A stretch of DNA of 8,198 nucleotides from Actinomycetes bacterium. Lineage in GTDB: Bacteria; Actinomycetota; Actinomycetes; Actinomycetales; Cellulomonadaceae. Both the position numbers and the translations under genes were made by a program. Location of the stretch: the NCBI GenBank assembly GCA_023388235.1, contig JAEWGQ010000155.1, positions 1 through 8,198 of the forward strand, in the 5' to 3' direction. This document shows positions 1 to 6,047 of the stretch, piece after piece (within the stretch, counting starts at the first letter, position 1; each line of letters opens with the position of its first letter). The notes below the pieces were generated by a model. The model made no database searches, was not told where the DNA came from, and saw only the letters and a program-made list of their open reading frames with translations.

Positions 1-46
1 CCCGCCGCCCCCTCCGGGGCAGGCGGGCGTCGTCGTCCCCGGCCCC

Positions 47-67
47 GGGCGGACGCGCGTCCCGCCC
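47..67. other. GC-rich imperfect hairpin downstream of pdtaS
   Basis: Positions 51-62 are a perfect 12-bp palindrome (GGACGCGCGTCC). GGGC (47-50) and GCCC (64-67) extend it with one bulged C at 63. It lies about 85 nt beyond the stop codon of the minus-strand kinase gene, so it could be part of a transcript 3' end. There is no T-tract on either strand, so a canonical intrinsic terminator is not supported. The rest of 1-105 shows no gene I can support. Confidence 0.3.
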
Positions 68-105
68 GCTGCCGACACGGATCGGCGGCCGACAGGGTTC
101 CGCTC

Positions 106-138
106 CCGGCACGGCGCCGCTTCCGGCACGGCGCCGCT
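106..138. repeat. 17-bp tandem duplication next to the pdtaS stop codon
   Basis: CCGGCACGGCGCCGCT occurs at 106-121 and again at 123-138, giving a 17-bp period. Each unit holds the palindrome CGGCGCCG, and CCGGCA (123-128) can pair with TGCCGG (138-143). It starts 14 bp past the pdtaS stop codon, so it may affect the 3' end of that transcript. No T-run follows it. Confidence 0.6.
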
Positions 139-151
139 GCCGGCCCGCCCG

Positions 152-1636
152 TCAGGCGACGGTGTTCGCCTCGCGCCCGGGCGAGCGCAGGGTCGCCCGC
201 AGGACCACCTCGGTGCCCCCGCCCTCGCGCGCGGACCACGCGATCGACCCGCGCAGCTCGTTGGTGACGAGCGTGGAGACGATCTGCGTGCCGAGGCCCG
301 TCCCGGCACCGGCCTCGGCGGGGATGCCCGCGCCGTCGTCGGCGACGGTGACGACGAGGTCGTCCTCCAGCCGCTCGGCGGTGACCTCGACCGACCCGGA
401 CTCGCGGCCGGCGAGCCCGTGCTCCACGGCGTTGGTCACGAGCTCGGTGAGCACCAGCGCGAGCGCCGTGGCGTCCTCCGCCGACACCGGCCCGAACGTC
501 CCGCGCACGACCGTCCGCACCGACGCGCCCGCCGACGCGACGTCGGCGGCGAGGCGCAGCGACCGCCCGACGAGCTCGTCGAACTGCACGGTCTCGTCGA
601 GGGTCTGCGACAGCGTCTCGTGCACCAGGGCGATGGTGGCCACGCGCCGCATGGCCTCCTCCAGCGCGGCGCGCGCCTCCGGGACGTTCATCCGGCGGGC
701 CTGCAGGCGCAGCAGCGCGGCCACCGTCTGCAGGTTGTTCTTCACGCGGTGGTGGATCTCGCGGATCGTCGCGTCCTTGGTGATGAGCTCCCGCTCGCGC
801 CGCCGGAGCTCGGACACGTCCCGGCACAGCACGACGGCGCCGATCCGCTCCCCCTCCTCGGTGAGCGGCACGGCGCGCAGCGACAGCGCGACGCCGTGCG
901 CCTCGATGTCGGTGCGCCACGGCGCCCGGCCCATGAGCACGAGCGGCATCGACTCGTCGACGGTGGAGCGCTGCTCCACGAGGTCCGCGACCACCTCGAC
1001 CAGGGACCGGCCGACGAGGTCGTCCATCGCGCCGAGGCGGTGGAAGCAGGACAGCGCGTTGGGGCTGGCGTACAGCACCTCGCCCTCGGAGTTCAGGCGC
1101 ACCAGGCCGTCGCCGACGCGCGGGGCGCCGCGGCGCGGCCCGGTGGCGGCGTTCGGCAGCGGGAACTCCCCGCGCGCGATCATGCCCATGAGGTCGTCGG
1201 CGGCCTCGACGTAGTTCAGCTCGAGCCGGCTGGGGGTGCGGGCGCCGCCGAGGTTGGTCTGCCGGGCGATTACGGCGATGGCCCGGCCGTCGCGCACGAC
1301 GGGCACGGCCTCCTCGCGGACGGCGTACGAGCCGAACCAGCGGGGCTCGCGCGAACGCTGCGCGCGCACCTCGGTGAGCGAGCGCTCGAGCTGCGGGCGC
1401 TGGCCGTCGGGGGCGCGCGAGCCCACGACGTCGTCGTAGTGCACCGTCGCGCCCGTGCTGGGCCGGCACTGGGCGATCGCGACGAAGTCGCCGTCCTCCG
1501 TGGGCAGCCACAGCACGAGGTCCGCGAACGCCAGGTCGGAGATGACCTGCCAGTCCCCCACCAGCAGGTGCAGCCACTCGAGGTCCGCGGCGTCGAGGTG
1601 GGCGTGGCGCTGCGCGAGCTCGCTCAGGGTGGACAC
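152..1636 (-). CDS. pdtaS: PdtaS-type cytosolic sensor histidine kinase
   Basis: This is a 494-residue histidine kinase with no signal peptide or membrane segment, so it should act in the cytosol. An N-terminal GAF-like sensor region covers about residues 1-150 and a PAS-like domain about 175-275 (GDGLVRLNSEGEVLYASPNA). The HisKA_2 dimerisation/phosphoacceptor region follows, with REIHHRVKNNLQ at 292-303; the acceptor is His295 or His296. The C-terminal HATPase domain has its N-box near E398/N402, a DDGAGIP box at 433-439 and a GTGLGT box at 445-450. The whole layout and the H-box match mycobacterial PdtaS (Rv3220c), which phosphorylates PdtaR, an ANTAR-domain RNA-binding antiterminator. No pdtaR is in this window. 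The start chosen is the GTG at 1636, giving VSTLSELAQR as in the family. The frame stays open to 1726, but the extra 30 residues are low-complexity Arg/Gly/Thr. No well-spaced ribosome site precedes the GTG, while a -10-like hexamer lies 6 nt upstream, so the mRNA may be leaderless. Identification is firm; the exact start is less so. Confidence 0.93.
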   Translation of the reverse strand: MSTLSELAQRHAHLDAADLEWLHLLVGDWQVISDLAFADLVLWLPTEDGDFVAIAQCRPSTGATVHYDDVVGSRAPDGQRPQLERSLTEVRAQRSREPRWFGSYAVREEAVPVVRDGRAIAVIARQTNLGGARTPSRLELNYVEAADDLMGMIARGEFPLPNAATGPRRGAPRVGDGLVRLNSEGEVLYASPNALSCFHRLGAMDDLVGRSLVEVVADLVEQRSTVDESMPLVLMGRAPWRTDIEAHGVALSLRAVPLTEEGERIGAVVLCRDVSELRRRERELITKDATIREIHHRVKNNLQTVAALLRLQARRMNVPEARAALEEAMRRVATIALVHETLSQTLDETVQFDELVGRSLRLAADVASAGASVRTVVRGTFGPVSAEDATALALVLTELVTNAVEHGLAGRESGSVEVTAERLEDDLVVTVADDGAGIPAEAGAGTGLGTQIVSTLVTNELRGSIAWSAREGGGTEVVLRATLRSPGREANTVA

Positions 1637-1642
1637 GGCTCC

Positions 1643-1672
1643 AGCGTAGGTGCTCCGCCCGGCGGTTCTCGT
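1643..1672 (-). promoter_or_regulatory. Candidate leaderless promoter of pdtaS
   Basis: On the minus strand TACGCT (1648 down to 1643) fits the actinobacterial TANNNT -10 box. It ends 6 nt before the GTG at 1636, so transcription starting 7 nt downstream would begin on the start codon. The -35 region is weak: ACGAGA at 1672-1667 matches 3 of 6 bases of TTGACA with an 18-bp spacer. GGAG at 1642-1639 lies only 2 nt from the start codon, too close to work as a Shine-Dalgarno site. Confidence 0.42.
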
Positions 1673-1700
1673 GCCGCGACCACGCACCGGGCGGGATACT
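1671..1700 (+). promoter_or_regulatory. Weak candidate promoter of the DUF2505 gene
   Basis: GATACT at 1695-1700 resembles a -10 box (TATACT type), with a poor -35 (GTGCCG, 1671-1676) and an 18-bp spacer. It would give a leader of roughly 50 nt carrying the AGGAAGGA ribosome site at 1738-1745. It lies in the 119-bp divergent gap shared with pdtaS. Based on hexamer likeness only. Confidence 0.3.
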
Positions 1701-1755
1701 GTCGGTCGGACCCGCGCCCCGCGCACCAGCCGCGCCCAGGAAGGACCCGAACGCC

Positions 1756-2262
1756 GTGCACCTGCAGGTCACCCTCTCCGTCCCCACGGACGCCCGGAGC
1801 GCCGGCACCATGCTCGCCGACCCGGTCTACGTGCGCGCCAAGATCCGCGCGAGCGGTGCCGAGGACCTCCAGGTCGACGTGACCCCCGGCGAGGACGGGG
1901 CGTTCACGGTGACCACGCGCCGGGCGCTGCCGACCGACCAGATCCCGGCGAACGTGCGGGCGTTCGTCGGCTCGAGCCTCGAGGTCCGGCAGGTCGAGGC
2001 GTGGGAGCCGGCGGCCGCCGACGGCACCCGGCGCGGCACCGTCGCGGTCGAGATCGCGGGCGCCCCGGTGCGCCTGACGGGCACCGTCGCGCTGGCCGGG
2101 ACGGGTGCCGCGTCGACCCTCACGTACGACGGCGAGCTCAAGGCGAACGTGCCCCTGTTCGGCGGCGCGGTGGAGCAGGCGGCGGCCGGTGCGGTGCGCG
2201 GCGCGCTGCAGGCCGAGGAGGCCGTCGCGCGCGAGTGGGTCGCCGGCGCCGGCCAGGCGTAA
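1756..2262 (+). CDS. DUF2505 family protein
   Basis: This is a 168-residue protein that I place in the DUF2505 family, small actinobacterial proteins thought to have a START/SRPBCC-like fold. No biochemical role is known to me. It begins MHLQVTLSVPTDARS, where the first codon is GTG, and contains the spaced VYVRAKIRASGAEDLQVDV segment and the alternating strand pattern typical of the family. The C-terminus (about residues 132-165) is an Ala/Glu-rich helix (AAAGAVRGALQAEEAVAREW). There is no signal peptide or membrane segment. The start is supported by AGGAAGGA at 1738-1745, 10 nt upstream. The gene is divergent from pdtaS and is followed, after a gap holding operators, by the sugar-transport operon. 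It is upstream of that operon's promoter and probably not part of it. Family assignment is fairly secure; function is unknown. Confidence 0.82.
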   Translation: MHLQVTLSVPTDARSAGTMLADPVYVRAKIRASGAEDLQVDVTPGEDGAFTVTTRRALPTDQIPANVRAFVGSSLEVRQVEAWEPAAADGTRRGTVAVEIAGAPVRLTGTVALAGTGAASTLTYDGELKANVPLFGGAVEQAAAGAVRGALQAEEAVAREWVAGAGQA

Positions 2263-2317
2263 CGATTCCGTAACGCGCTCCGAGTGCACAGCGCTCTGAC
2301 CTGCACGAACGTCGCCG

Positions 2318-2331
2318 TGGGACCGCTTCCA
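2318..2331. promoter_or_regulatory. LacI-family operator O1 (upstream of the -35 box)
   Basis: TGGGACCGCTTCCA matches 12 of 14 positions of TGGGAGCGCTCCCA, the known operator of CelR (Thermobifida) and CebR (Streptomyces). It ends 23 bp before the TTGACA box. Its centre is 79 bp from O2 (about 7.5 helical turns) and 103 bp from O3 (about 10 turns), so looping to O3 is geometrically possible. Binding by the repressor at 6048-7073 is an inference. Confidence 0.6.
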
Positions 2332-2354
2332 CACCCGATCGGACGCGTCGCGGC

Positions 2355-2384
2355 TTGACACCCTTCCACACGGCGGACGAGAGT
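2355..2384 (+). promoter_or_regulatory. Promoter of the sugar-transport operon
   Basis: A perfect -35 hexamer TTGACA (2355-2360) is followed after 18 bp by GAGAGT (2379-2384). That -10 box is imperfect but keeps the key A at position 2 and T at position 6. The start site would be near 2391, giving a leader of about 110 nt. Operators flank it: O1 upstream, and O2 and O3 at the start of the transcribed region, the usual geometry for repression by blocking initiation or early elongation. Confidence 0.55.
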
Positions 2385-2396
2385 GCCGACAGGTCG

Positions 2397-2410
2397 TGAG
2401 AGCGCTCCCG
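2397..2410. promoter_or_regulatory. LacI-family operator O2 (near the transcription start)
   Basis: TGAGAGCGCTCCCG matches 12 of 14 positions of TGGGAGCGCTCCCA and keeps the central AGCGCTCCC intact. It starts 12 nt after the proposed -10 box, so a bound repressor would overlap the initially transcribed region. It is the left arm of an inverted repeat with O3. Confidence 0.75.
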
Positions 2411-2420
2411 CAAGGCGGTT

Positions 2421-2434
2421 TGGGAACGCTCTCA
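2421..2434. promoter_or_regulatory. LacI-family operator O3 (in the leader)
   Basis: TGGGAACGCTCTCA matches 12 of 14 positions of TGGGAGCGCTCCCA. Its centre is 24 bp from O2. GTGAGAGCGCTCCC (2396-2409) and GGGAACGCTCTCAC (2422-2435) are inverted repeats matching at 13 of 14 positions, so the operator pair can also form an RNA hairpin with a 12-nt loop. Confidence 0.75.
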
Positions 2435-2438
2435 CCCC

Positions 2439-2483
2439 GGACGCCGACAACGGCGTCCTCGCTGCGACGGCGAAGTCGCCGTC
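2439..2483 (+). promoter_or_regulatory. Two tandem perfect hairpins in the operon leader
   Basis: GGACGCCG (2439-2446) pairs perfectly with CGGCGTCC (2451-2458) around an ACAA loop. GACGGCGA (2466-2473) is perfectly complementary to TCGCCGTC (2476-2483); sterically the last pair must open, leaving 7 bp and a 4-nt loop. They sit between operator O3 and the ribosome site GAGGGA (2492-2497). They may stabilise the 5' end of the abundant binding-protein mRNA or affect translation. There is no T-tract and no riboswitch core that I recognise. Confidence 0.5.
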
Positions 2484-2503
2484 CGACTGACGAGGGAGTC
2501 ACA

Positions 2504-3805
2504 GTGCGCATCAGCACGCGCAAGACCTGGATGGCCGTGGCCGGAGCGACGGGCGTGGCCCTGCTCGCGACGGCGTGCGGCGGGGGCTCGTCCGACGACG
2601 AGACCGCCGGCGGCGGCGACGAGGGTGGCCAGATCACGCTGACCATCTCGACGTTCAACCAGTTCGGCTACGAGGACCTCCTGGACGAGTACATGGAGGC
2701 CCACCCGGACATCAAGATCGAGCACAACAAGTTCGCCAAGTCGGACGACGCCAAGGAGCAGTTCCAGACCGCGCTCGGCGCCGGCTCGGGCCTCGCGGAC
2801 GTCGTGGCCGCCGAGGTCGACTGGATGCCGCAGATCATGCAGTACTCGGACCAGTTCACCGACCTGACCAGCGACAACGTCGAGGGCCGCTGGAACCAGT
2901 GGACCCTGGACCAGGCCACCGACGCCGACGGCCGCCTGCTCGGCTACCCGACGGACATCGGCCCCGAGGCCATCGCGTACCGCTCGGACCTGTTCGCCGC
3001 GGCCGGCCTGCCGACGGACCGCGAGGCCGTCGCTGAGCTCTTCGGCGGCGCCGACGCCACCTGGGACGACTTCTTCGCGGTCGGCGACCAGTTCATCGCC
3101 GCCGGCACCGGCCCGAAGTTCTTCGACTCGGCCGACGCCATCGCGCAGGGCATGATCAACCAGATCGAGGCCCCGTTCGAGGACCCGAAGACCGGTGACA
3201 TCACCGCGCTCGACAACCCGGAGATCCGGGAGATGTACGACACGATCCTCTCGCACGAGGACCAGTCCGCCGGCCTCAAGCAGTGGGAGGAGGACTGGAC
3301 CAACGCGTTCCAGAACAACGGCTTCGCGGTGGCGCTCGCCCCGGCGTGGTTCCTCGGCAACATCGAGGGCAACGCGGCCGGCGTCGAGGGCTGGGACATC
3401 GCCAACGTCTTCCCCGGCGGCGGCGGCAACTGGGGCGGCTCGTTCCTGACCGTCCCGGCCATGTCGAAGCACCAGAAGGAGGCCAAGGAGCTCGCCGACT
3501 GGCTGACCGCCCCGGAGCAGCAGCTCAAGGCGTTCGCCGTCAACGGCAACTTCCCGAGCCAGATCGAGGCGCAGAAGTCCGACGAGCTCCAGGGCATGAC
3601 CCGCGAGTTCTTCAACGACGCCCCCACCGGCCAGATCTACACCGAGCGGGCCTCGGCCATCTCGACCCAGCCGTTCAAGGGTGAGAACTACTTCACCATC
3701 CGCACCGGCCTGTCCGACGCCTTCAACCGCGTCGACGTCGACAAGTCGCAGACGCCCGAGGAGTCCTGGAAGGGCTTCGAGGAGGCCGTCGCCGCGATCG
3801 GCTGA
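2504..3805 (+). CDS. CUT1-type ABC transporter sugar-binding lipoprotein (CebE-like)
   Basis: This is a 433-residue extracellular solute-binding protein (family 1, UgpB/CebE type) that captures a sugar outside the membrane and hands it to the two permeases encoded next. Residues 1-25 form a lipoprotein signal: basic MRISTRKTW, a hydrophobic core, then LLATAC with Cys25 as the lipid-anchored residue. A Gly/Asp/Glu-rich linker runs to about residue 45. The mature domain has the usual two-lobe length and a Trp-rich central part typical of oligosaccharide binders (WNQW, WDDFF, KQWEEDW, PAWFLG). The GTG at 2504 is chosen because it starts a proper lipoprotein signal and has GAGGGA 6 nt upstream; the frame opens at 2396, but that extension lies inside the operators. 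Lysine and asparagine codons end almost only in G or C, fitting high expression. Cello-oligosaccharides are the likely ligand, judged from the CelR/CebR-type operators and regulator; other beta-glucans or xylo-oligosaccharides remain possible. Confidence 0.92.
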   Translation: MRISTRKTWMAVAGATGVALLATACGGGSSDDETAGGGDEGGQITLTISTFNQFGYEDLLDEYMEAHPDIKIEHNKFAKSDDAKEQFQTALGAGSGLADVVAAEVDWMPQIMQYSDQFTDLTSDNVEGRWNQWTLDQATDADGRLLGYPTDIGPEAIAYRSDLFAAAGLPTDREAVAELFGGADATWDDFFAVGDQFIAAGTGPKFFDSADAIAQGMINQIEAPFEDPKTGDITALDNPEIREMYDTILSHEDQSAGLKQWEEDWTNAFQNNGFAVALAPAWFLGNIEGNAAGVEGWDIANVFPGGGGNWGGSFLTVPAMSKHQKEAKELADWLTAPEQQLKAFAVNGNFPSQIEAQKSDELQGMTREFFNDAPTGQIYTERASAISTQPFKGENYFTIRTGLSDAFNRVDVDKSQTPEESWKGFEEAVAAIG

Positions 3806-3812
3806 CGCCACC

Positions 3813-3852
3813 GACCGGACCGCCGGGAGCTCCTCCTCCCGGCGGTCCGGTC
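3813..3852 (+). promoter_or_regulatory. Perfect 17-bp stem-loop after the binding-protein gene
   Basis: GACCGGACCGCCGGGAG (3813-3829) is perfectly complementary to CTCCCGGCGGTCCGGTC (3836-3852) around the 6-nt loop CTCCTC. It starts 7 nt after the stop codon, inside the 107-bp gap before permease 1. No T-tract follows, so full termination is unlikely. Partial termination or protection from 3' exonucleases would leave more binding-protein mRNA than permease mRNA, as known for malE-malF type operons. A weaker 8-bp stem (3857-3864 with 3878-3885) follows. The structure is seen; the role is inferred. Confidence 0.8.
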
Positions 3853-3912
3853 CGCCCGGTGCGGCACACGCCCGCGCCCGCACCGTCCGACCCGCCCGCA
3901 CGAAGGATCTCC

Positions 3913-5010
3913 ATGGCCACCCAGACGGCGCCCCCGAGGGGCGCGGCACCGCGCAGCGACGACCGACCGCACCGCAAGATCGGCTTCCGGCAGACGCTGG
4001 GCCGGTGGGACGTGAAGGTCTCGCCCTACCTGTACATCTCGCCGTTCTTCCTGCTGTTCGCGGTCGTCGGCCTGTTCCCGCTGCTGTACACCGCGTGGGT
4101 CTCGCTGCACGAGTGGAGCCTCATCGGCGGCCAGGGCGAGTTCGTCGGCCTCGACAACTTCAGCTTCGTGCTCGGCCAGGCCTTCTTCTGGAAGGCCCTG
4201 CGCAACACCCTGAGCATCTTCCTGCTCTCGACCGTCCCCCAGGTCATCGCCGCCCTCGTGATCGCCGCGATGCTGGACGCGAACCTGCGGGCCAAGACCT
4301 TCTGGCGCATGGGCGTCCTGCTGCCCTACGTGGTGGCCCCGGTCGCCGTCGGCCTCGTCTTCTCCAAGATGTTCGCGGACGGCTCCGGCATGATCAACAC
4401 GGTGCTCGGCTACGTCGGCGTCGACCCCATCGGCTGGCACAAGGACGCGTTCGCGTCGCACATCGCCATCGCCTCGATGGTCAACTTCCGCTGGACCGGC
4501 TACAACGCCCTCATCCTGCTGGCCGCCATGCAGGCCATCCCGCGCGACCTGTACGAGGCCGCCACGATCGACGGCGCCAGCCGGCTGCGCCAGTTCTTCT
4601 CCATCACGGTGCCGATGGTGCGCCCGACGATGATCTTCGTCATCCTCACCTCCACCATCGGGGGCCTGCAGATCTTCGACGAGCCCCGCATGTACGACCA
4701 GACGGGCCTCGGCGGCTCGAACGGCCAGTGGAAGACCGTCACCCTCTACCTGTACGAGCTCGGCTGGAACAAGCAGCAGCTCGGCCGGGCAGCCGCGGTC
4801 GCCTGGCTCCTGTTCCTGGTGATCATCGTGTTCGCCCTGCTCAACAACTGGCTGACACGCAAGATCTCGTCCGCCGACGACATGAGCCGGTCCGCGAAGG
4901 CCGCCCGCAAGGTGAGCCGCAAGAACGCGCGCGCGCTCGCGCAGTCCATGAAGCGGACGTCCGACGCCGCGGTCACGGCCGCCGCCCCGACCGAGGTGAA
5001 GCCCCGATGA
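3913..5010 (+). CDS. Carbohydrate ABC transporter permease 1 (CebF/MalF-like)
   Basis: This is a 365-residue inner-membrane permease of the binding-protein-dependent transport family (MalF/UgpA type). About six membrane spans lie near residues 38-60, 98-120, 133-153, 182-207, 237-255 and 294-314. The cytoplasmic EAA loop, which docks the ATPase, is EAATIDGASRLRQFF from E215, with the conserved DGA and a downstream P-x-x-x-P. The ATG at 3913 is chosen because AAGGA (3903-3907) lies 5 nt upstream. The gene follows the binding protein and overlaps permease 2 by ATGA. After the last span there is a tail of about 50 residues rich in Lys, Arg and Ala (AKAARKVSRKNARALAQ and on), longer than I expect for the family. 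Its role is unknown. No ATPase gene is adjacent, so a shared MsiK-like ATPase encoded elsewhere is inferred. Confidence 0.93.
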   Translation: MATQTAPPRGAAPRSDDRPHRKIGFRQTLGRWDVKVSPYLYISPFFLLFAVVGLFPLLYTAWVSLHEWSLIGGQGEFVGLDNFSFVLGQAFFWKALRNTLSIFLLSTVPQVIAALVIAAMLDANLRAKTFWRMGVLLPYVVAPVAVGLVFSKMFADGSGMINTVLGYVGVDPIGWHKDAFASHIAIASMVNFRWTGYNALILLAAMQAIPRDLYEAATIDGASRLRQFFSITVPMVRPTMIFVILTSTIGGLQIFDEPRMYDQTGLGGSNGQWKTVTLYLYELGWNKQQLGRAAAVAWLLFLVIIVFALLNNWLTRKISSADDMSRSAKAARKVSRKNARALAQSMKRTSDAAVTAAAPTEVKPR

Positions 5011-5939
5011 GCACCCCCTCCATCCCCGTCATCGAGCAGACCGCCGGCAAGGGCGCCGCCCGCGCCGCGCGCCGGGGCCTCGGCCGCAAGCGCTCCGGAG
5101 GCCACGGCGGCGGCGCCGACCGCCGGCCCGGGTGGGTGACGTACACGATCCTGTCCGTCTTCATCCTGATCTCGGCGTACCCGCTGTACTTCACGTTCCT
5201 GCTGTCGTCCTCGACGTCCGCCGAGGTCGCGCAGAACCCGGTGCCGTCGCTCATCCCGGGCGGCGAGTTCCTCTCGAACCTGCAGCGGGTGTTCGACGCC
5301 GACATCGACCTGGTGCGCGCCACCGGCAACTCGCTGATCGTCGCGCTGCTCACCAGCGCGTCCGTCGTGTTCTTCTCGACGCTCGCCGGCTACTCGTTCT
5401 CCAAGCTCCGGTTCCGCGGCCGCGGCCCGCTGCTCGTCTTCGTCATCGCGACGATGGCGGTCCCGACCCAGCTCGGCGTCGTCCCGCTGTACATCGTCAT
5501 GCGGCAGCTGCACCTCACCGGCAACCTGCTCGCCGTGATCCTGCCGGCGCTCGTCACCGCGTTCGGCGTGTTCTGGATGACCCAGTACCTCGACTCCGCG
5601 CTGCCCTACGAGCTCATCGAGGCCGCCCGCGTCGACGGCGCGTCGATGTTCCGGACCTTCTGGTCCGTCGCCCTCCCGGCGGCACGGCCCGCCGCGGCGA
5701 TGCTCGCGCTGTTCACCTTCATCACGTCGTGGACGAACTTCTTCTGGCCGTCCATCGTGCTCGGCACCCAGAACCCCACGCTCCCGGTGGCGCTCAAGCT
5801 GCTGCAGGCCGGGTTCTTCCAGGACATGCCGCTGATCATGTCCGGCGTCGTGCTCTCCATCATCCCGCTGCTGGTGCTGTTCCTCGTCGCGGGGCGCCAG
5901 CTCGTCGCCGGCATCATGGCCGGCGCCGTCAAGGGCTGA
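5007..5939 (+). CDS. Carbohydrate ABC transporter permease 2 (CebG/MalG-like)
   Basis: This is a 310-residue inner-membrane permease (MalG/UgpE type) that should pair with permease 1 to form the sugar channel. A roughly 40-residue cytoplasmic N-terminus rich in Gly, Lys and Arg precedes the first span (about 43-66). Further spans lie near 108-130, 142-166, 172-193, 226-245 and 276-300. The EAA loop is EAARVDGASMFRTFW from E205, followed by the conserved LPAARP. The ATG at 5007 overlaps the permease 1 stop codon (ATGA), so translation is probably coupled, and GAGGTGA at 4993-4999 provides a ribosome site. Family, order and overlap all fit a CUT1 transporter. Substrate specificity cannot be read from this subunit. 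Confidence 0.94.
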   Translation: MSTPSIPVIEQTAGKGAARAARRGLGRKRSGGHGGGADRRPGWVTYTILSVFILISAYPLYFTFLLSSSTSAEVAQNPVPSLIPGGEFLSNLQRVFDADIDLVRATGNSLIVALLTSASVVFFSTLAGYSFSKLRFRGRGPLLVFVIATMAVPTQLGVVPLYIVMRQLHLTGNLLAVILPALVTAFGVFWMTQYLDSALPYELIEAARVDGASMFRTFWSVALPAARPAAAMLALFTFITSWTNFFWPSIVLGTQNPTLPVALKLLQAGFFQDMPLIMSGVVLSIIPLLVLFLVAGRQLVAGIMAGAVKG

Positions 5940-5951
5940 CGCTACGCTTCC

Positions 5952-5981
5952 GCGCGGGGGCCCCGGACGGGGTCCCCGCGC
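5952..5981 (+). terminator. 13-bp GC stem-loop between permease 2 and the repressor gene
   Basis: GCGCGGGGGCCCC (5952-5964) pairs with GGGGTCCCCGCGC (5969-5981) through 12 Watson-Crick pairs and one G.U pair around a GGAC loop. It starts 13 nt after the permease 2 stop codon and 66 nt before the lacI-type gene. The stem is very strong but is followed by AGGGGGG and not T residues. It is therefore better read as an attenuator or 3' stabiliser that lowers repressor expression than as a proven terminator. Confidence 0.45.
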
Positions 5982-6047
5982 AGGGGGGCGCGCCCACGGC
6001 CGGTGCCGCACCGGTCATCCGTCGTCAAGGCAAGGGGGCGATCCATC

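Noticed and set aside
2286..2299. Fourth operator upstream of O1, centred on AGCGCT
   Set aside because: Only 8 of 14 positions match; the core is present but the flanks are not.
2439..2483. Riboswitch in the leader
   Set aside because: Two simple hairpins only; no conserved aptamer core that I recognise.
2432..3949. Long minus-strand frame opposite the binding-protein gene
   Set aside because: Mirror of a strongly codon-biased plus-strand gene; its translation is Val/Leu/Gly/Asp/Arg-rich with no domain.
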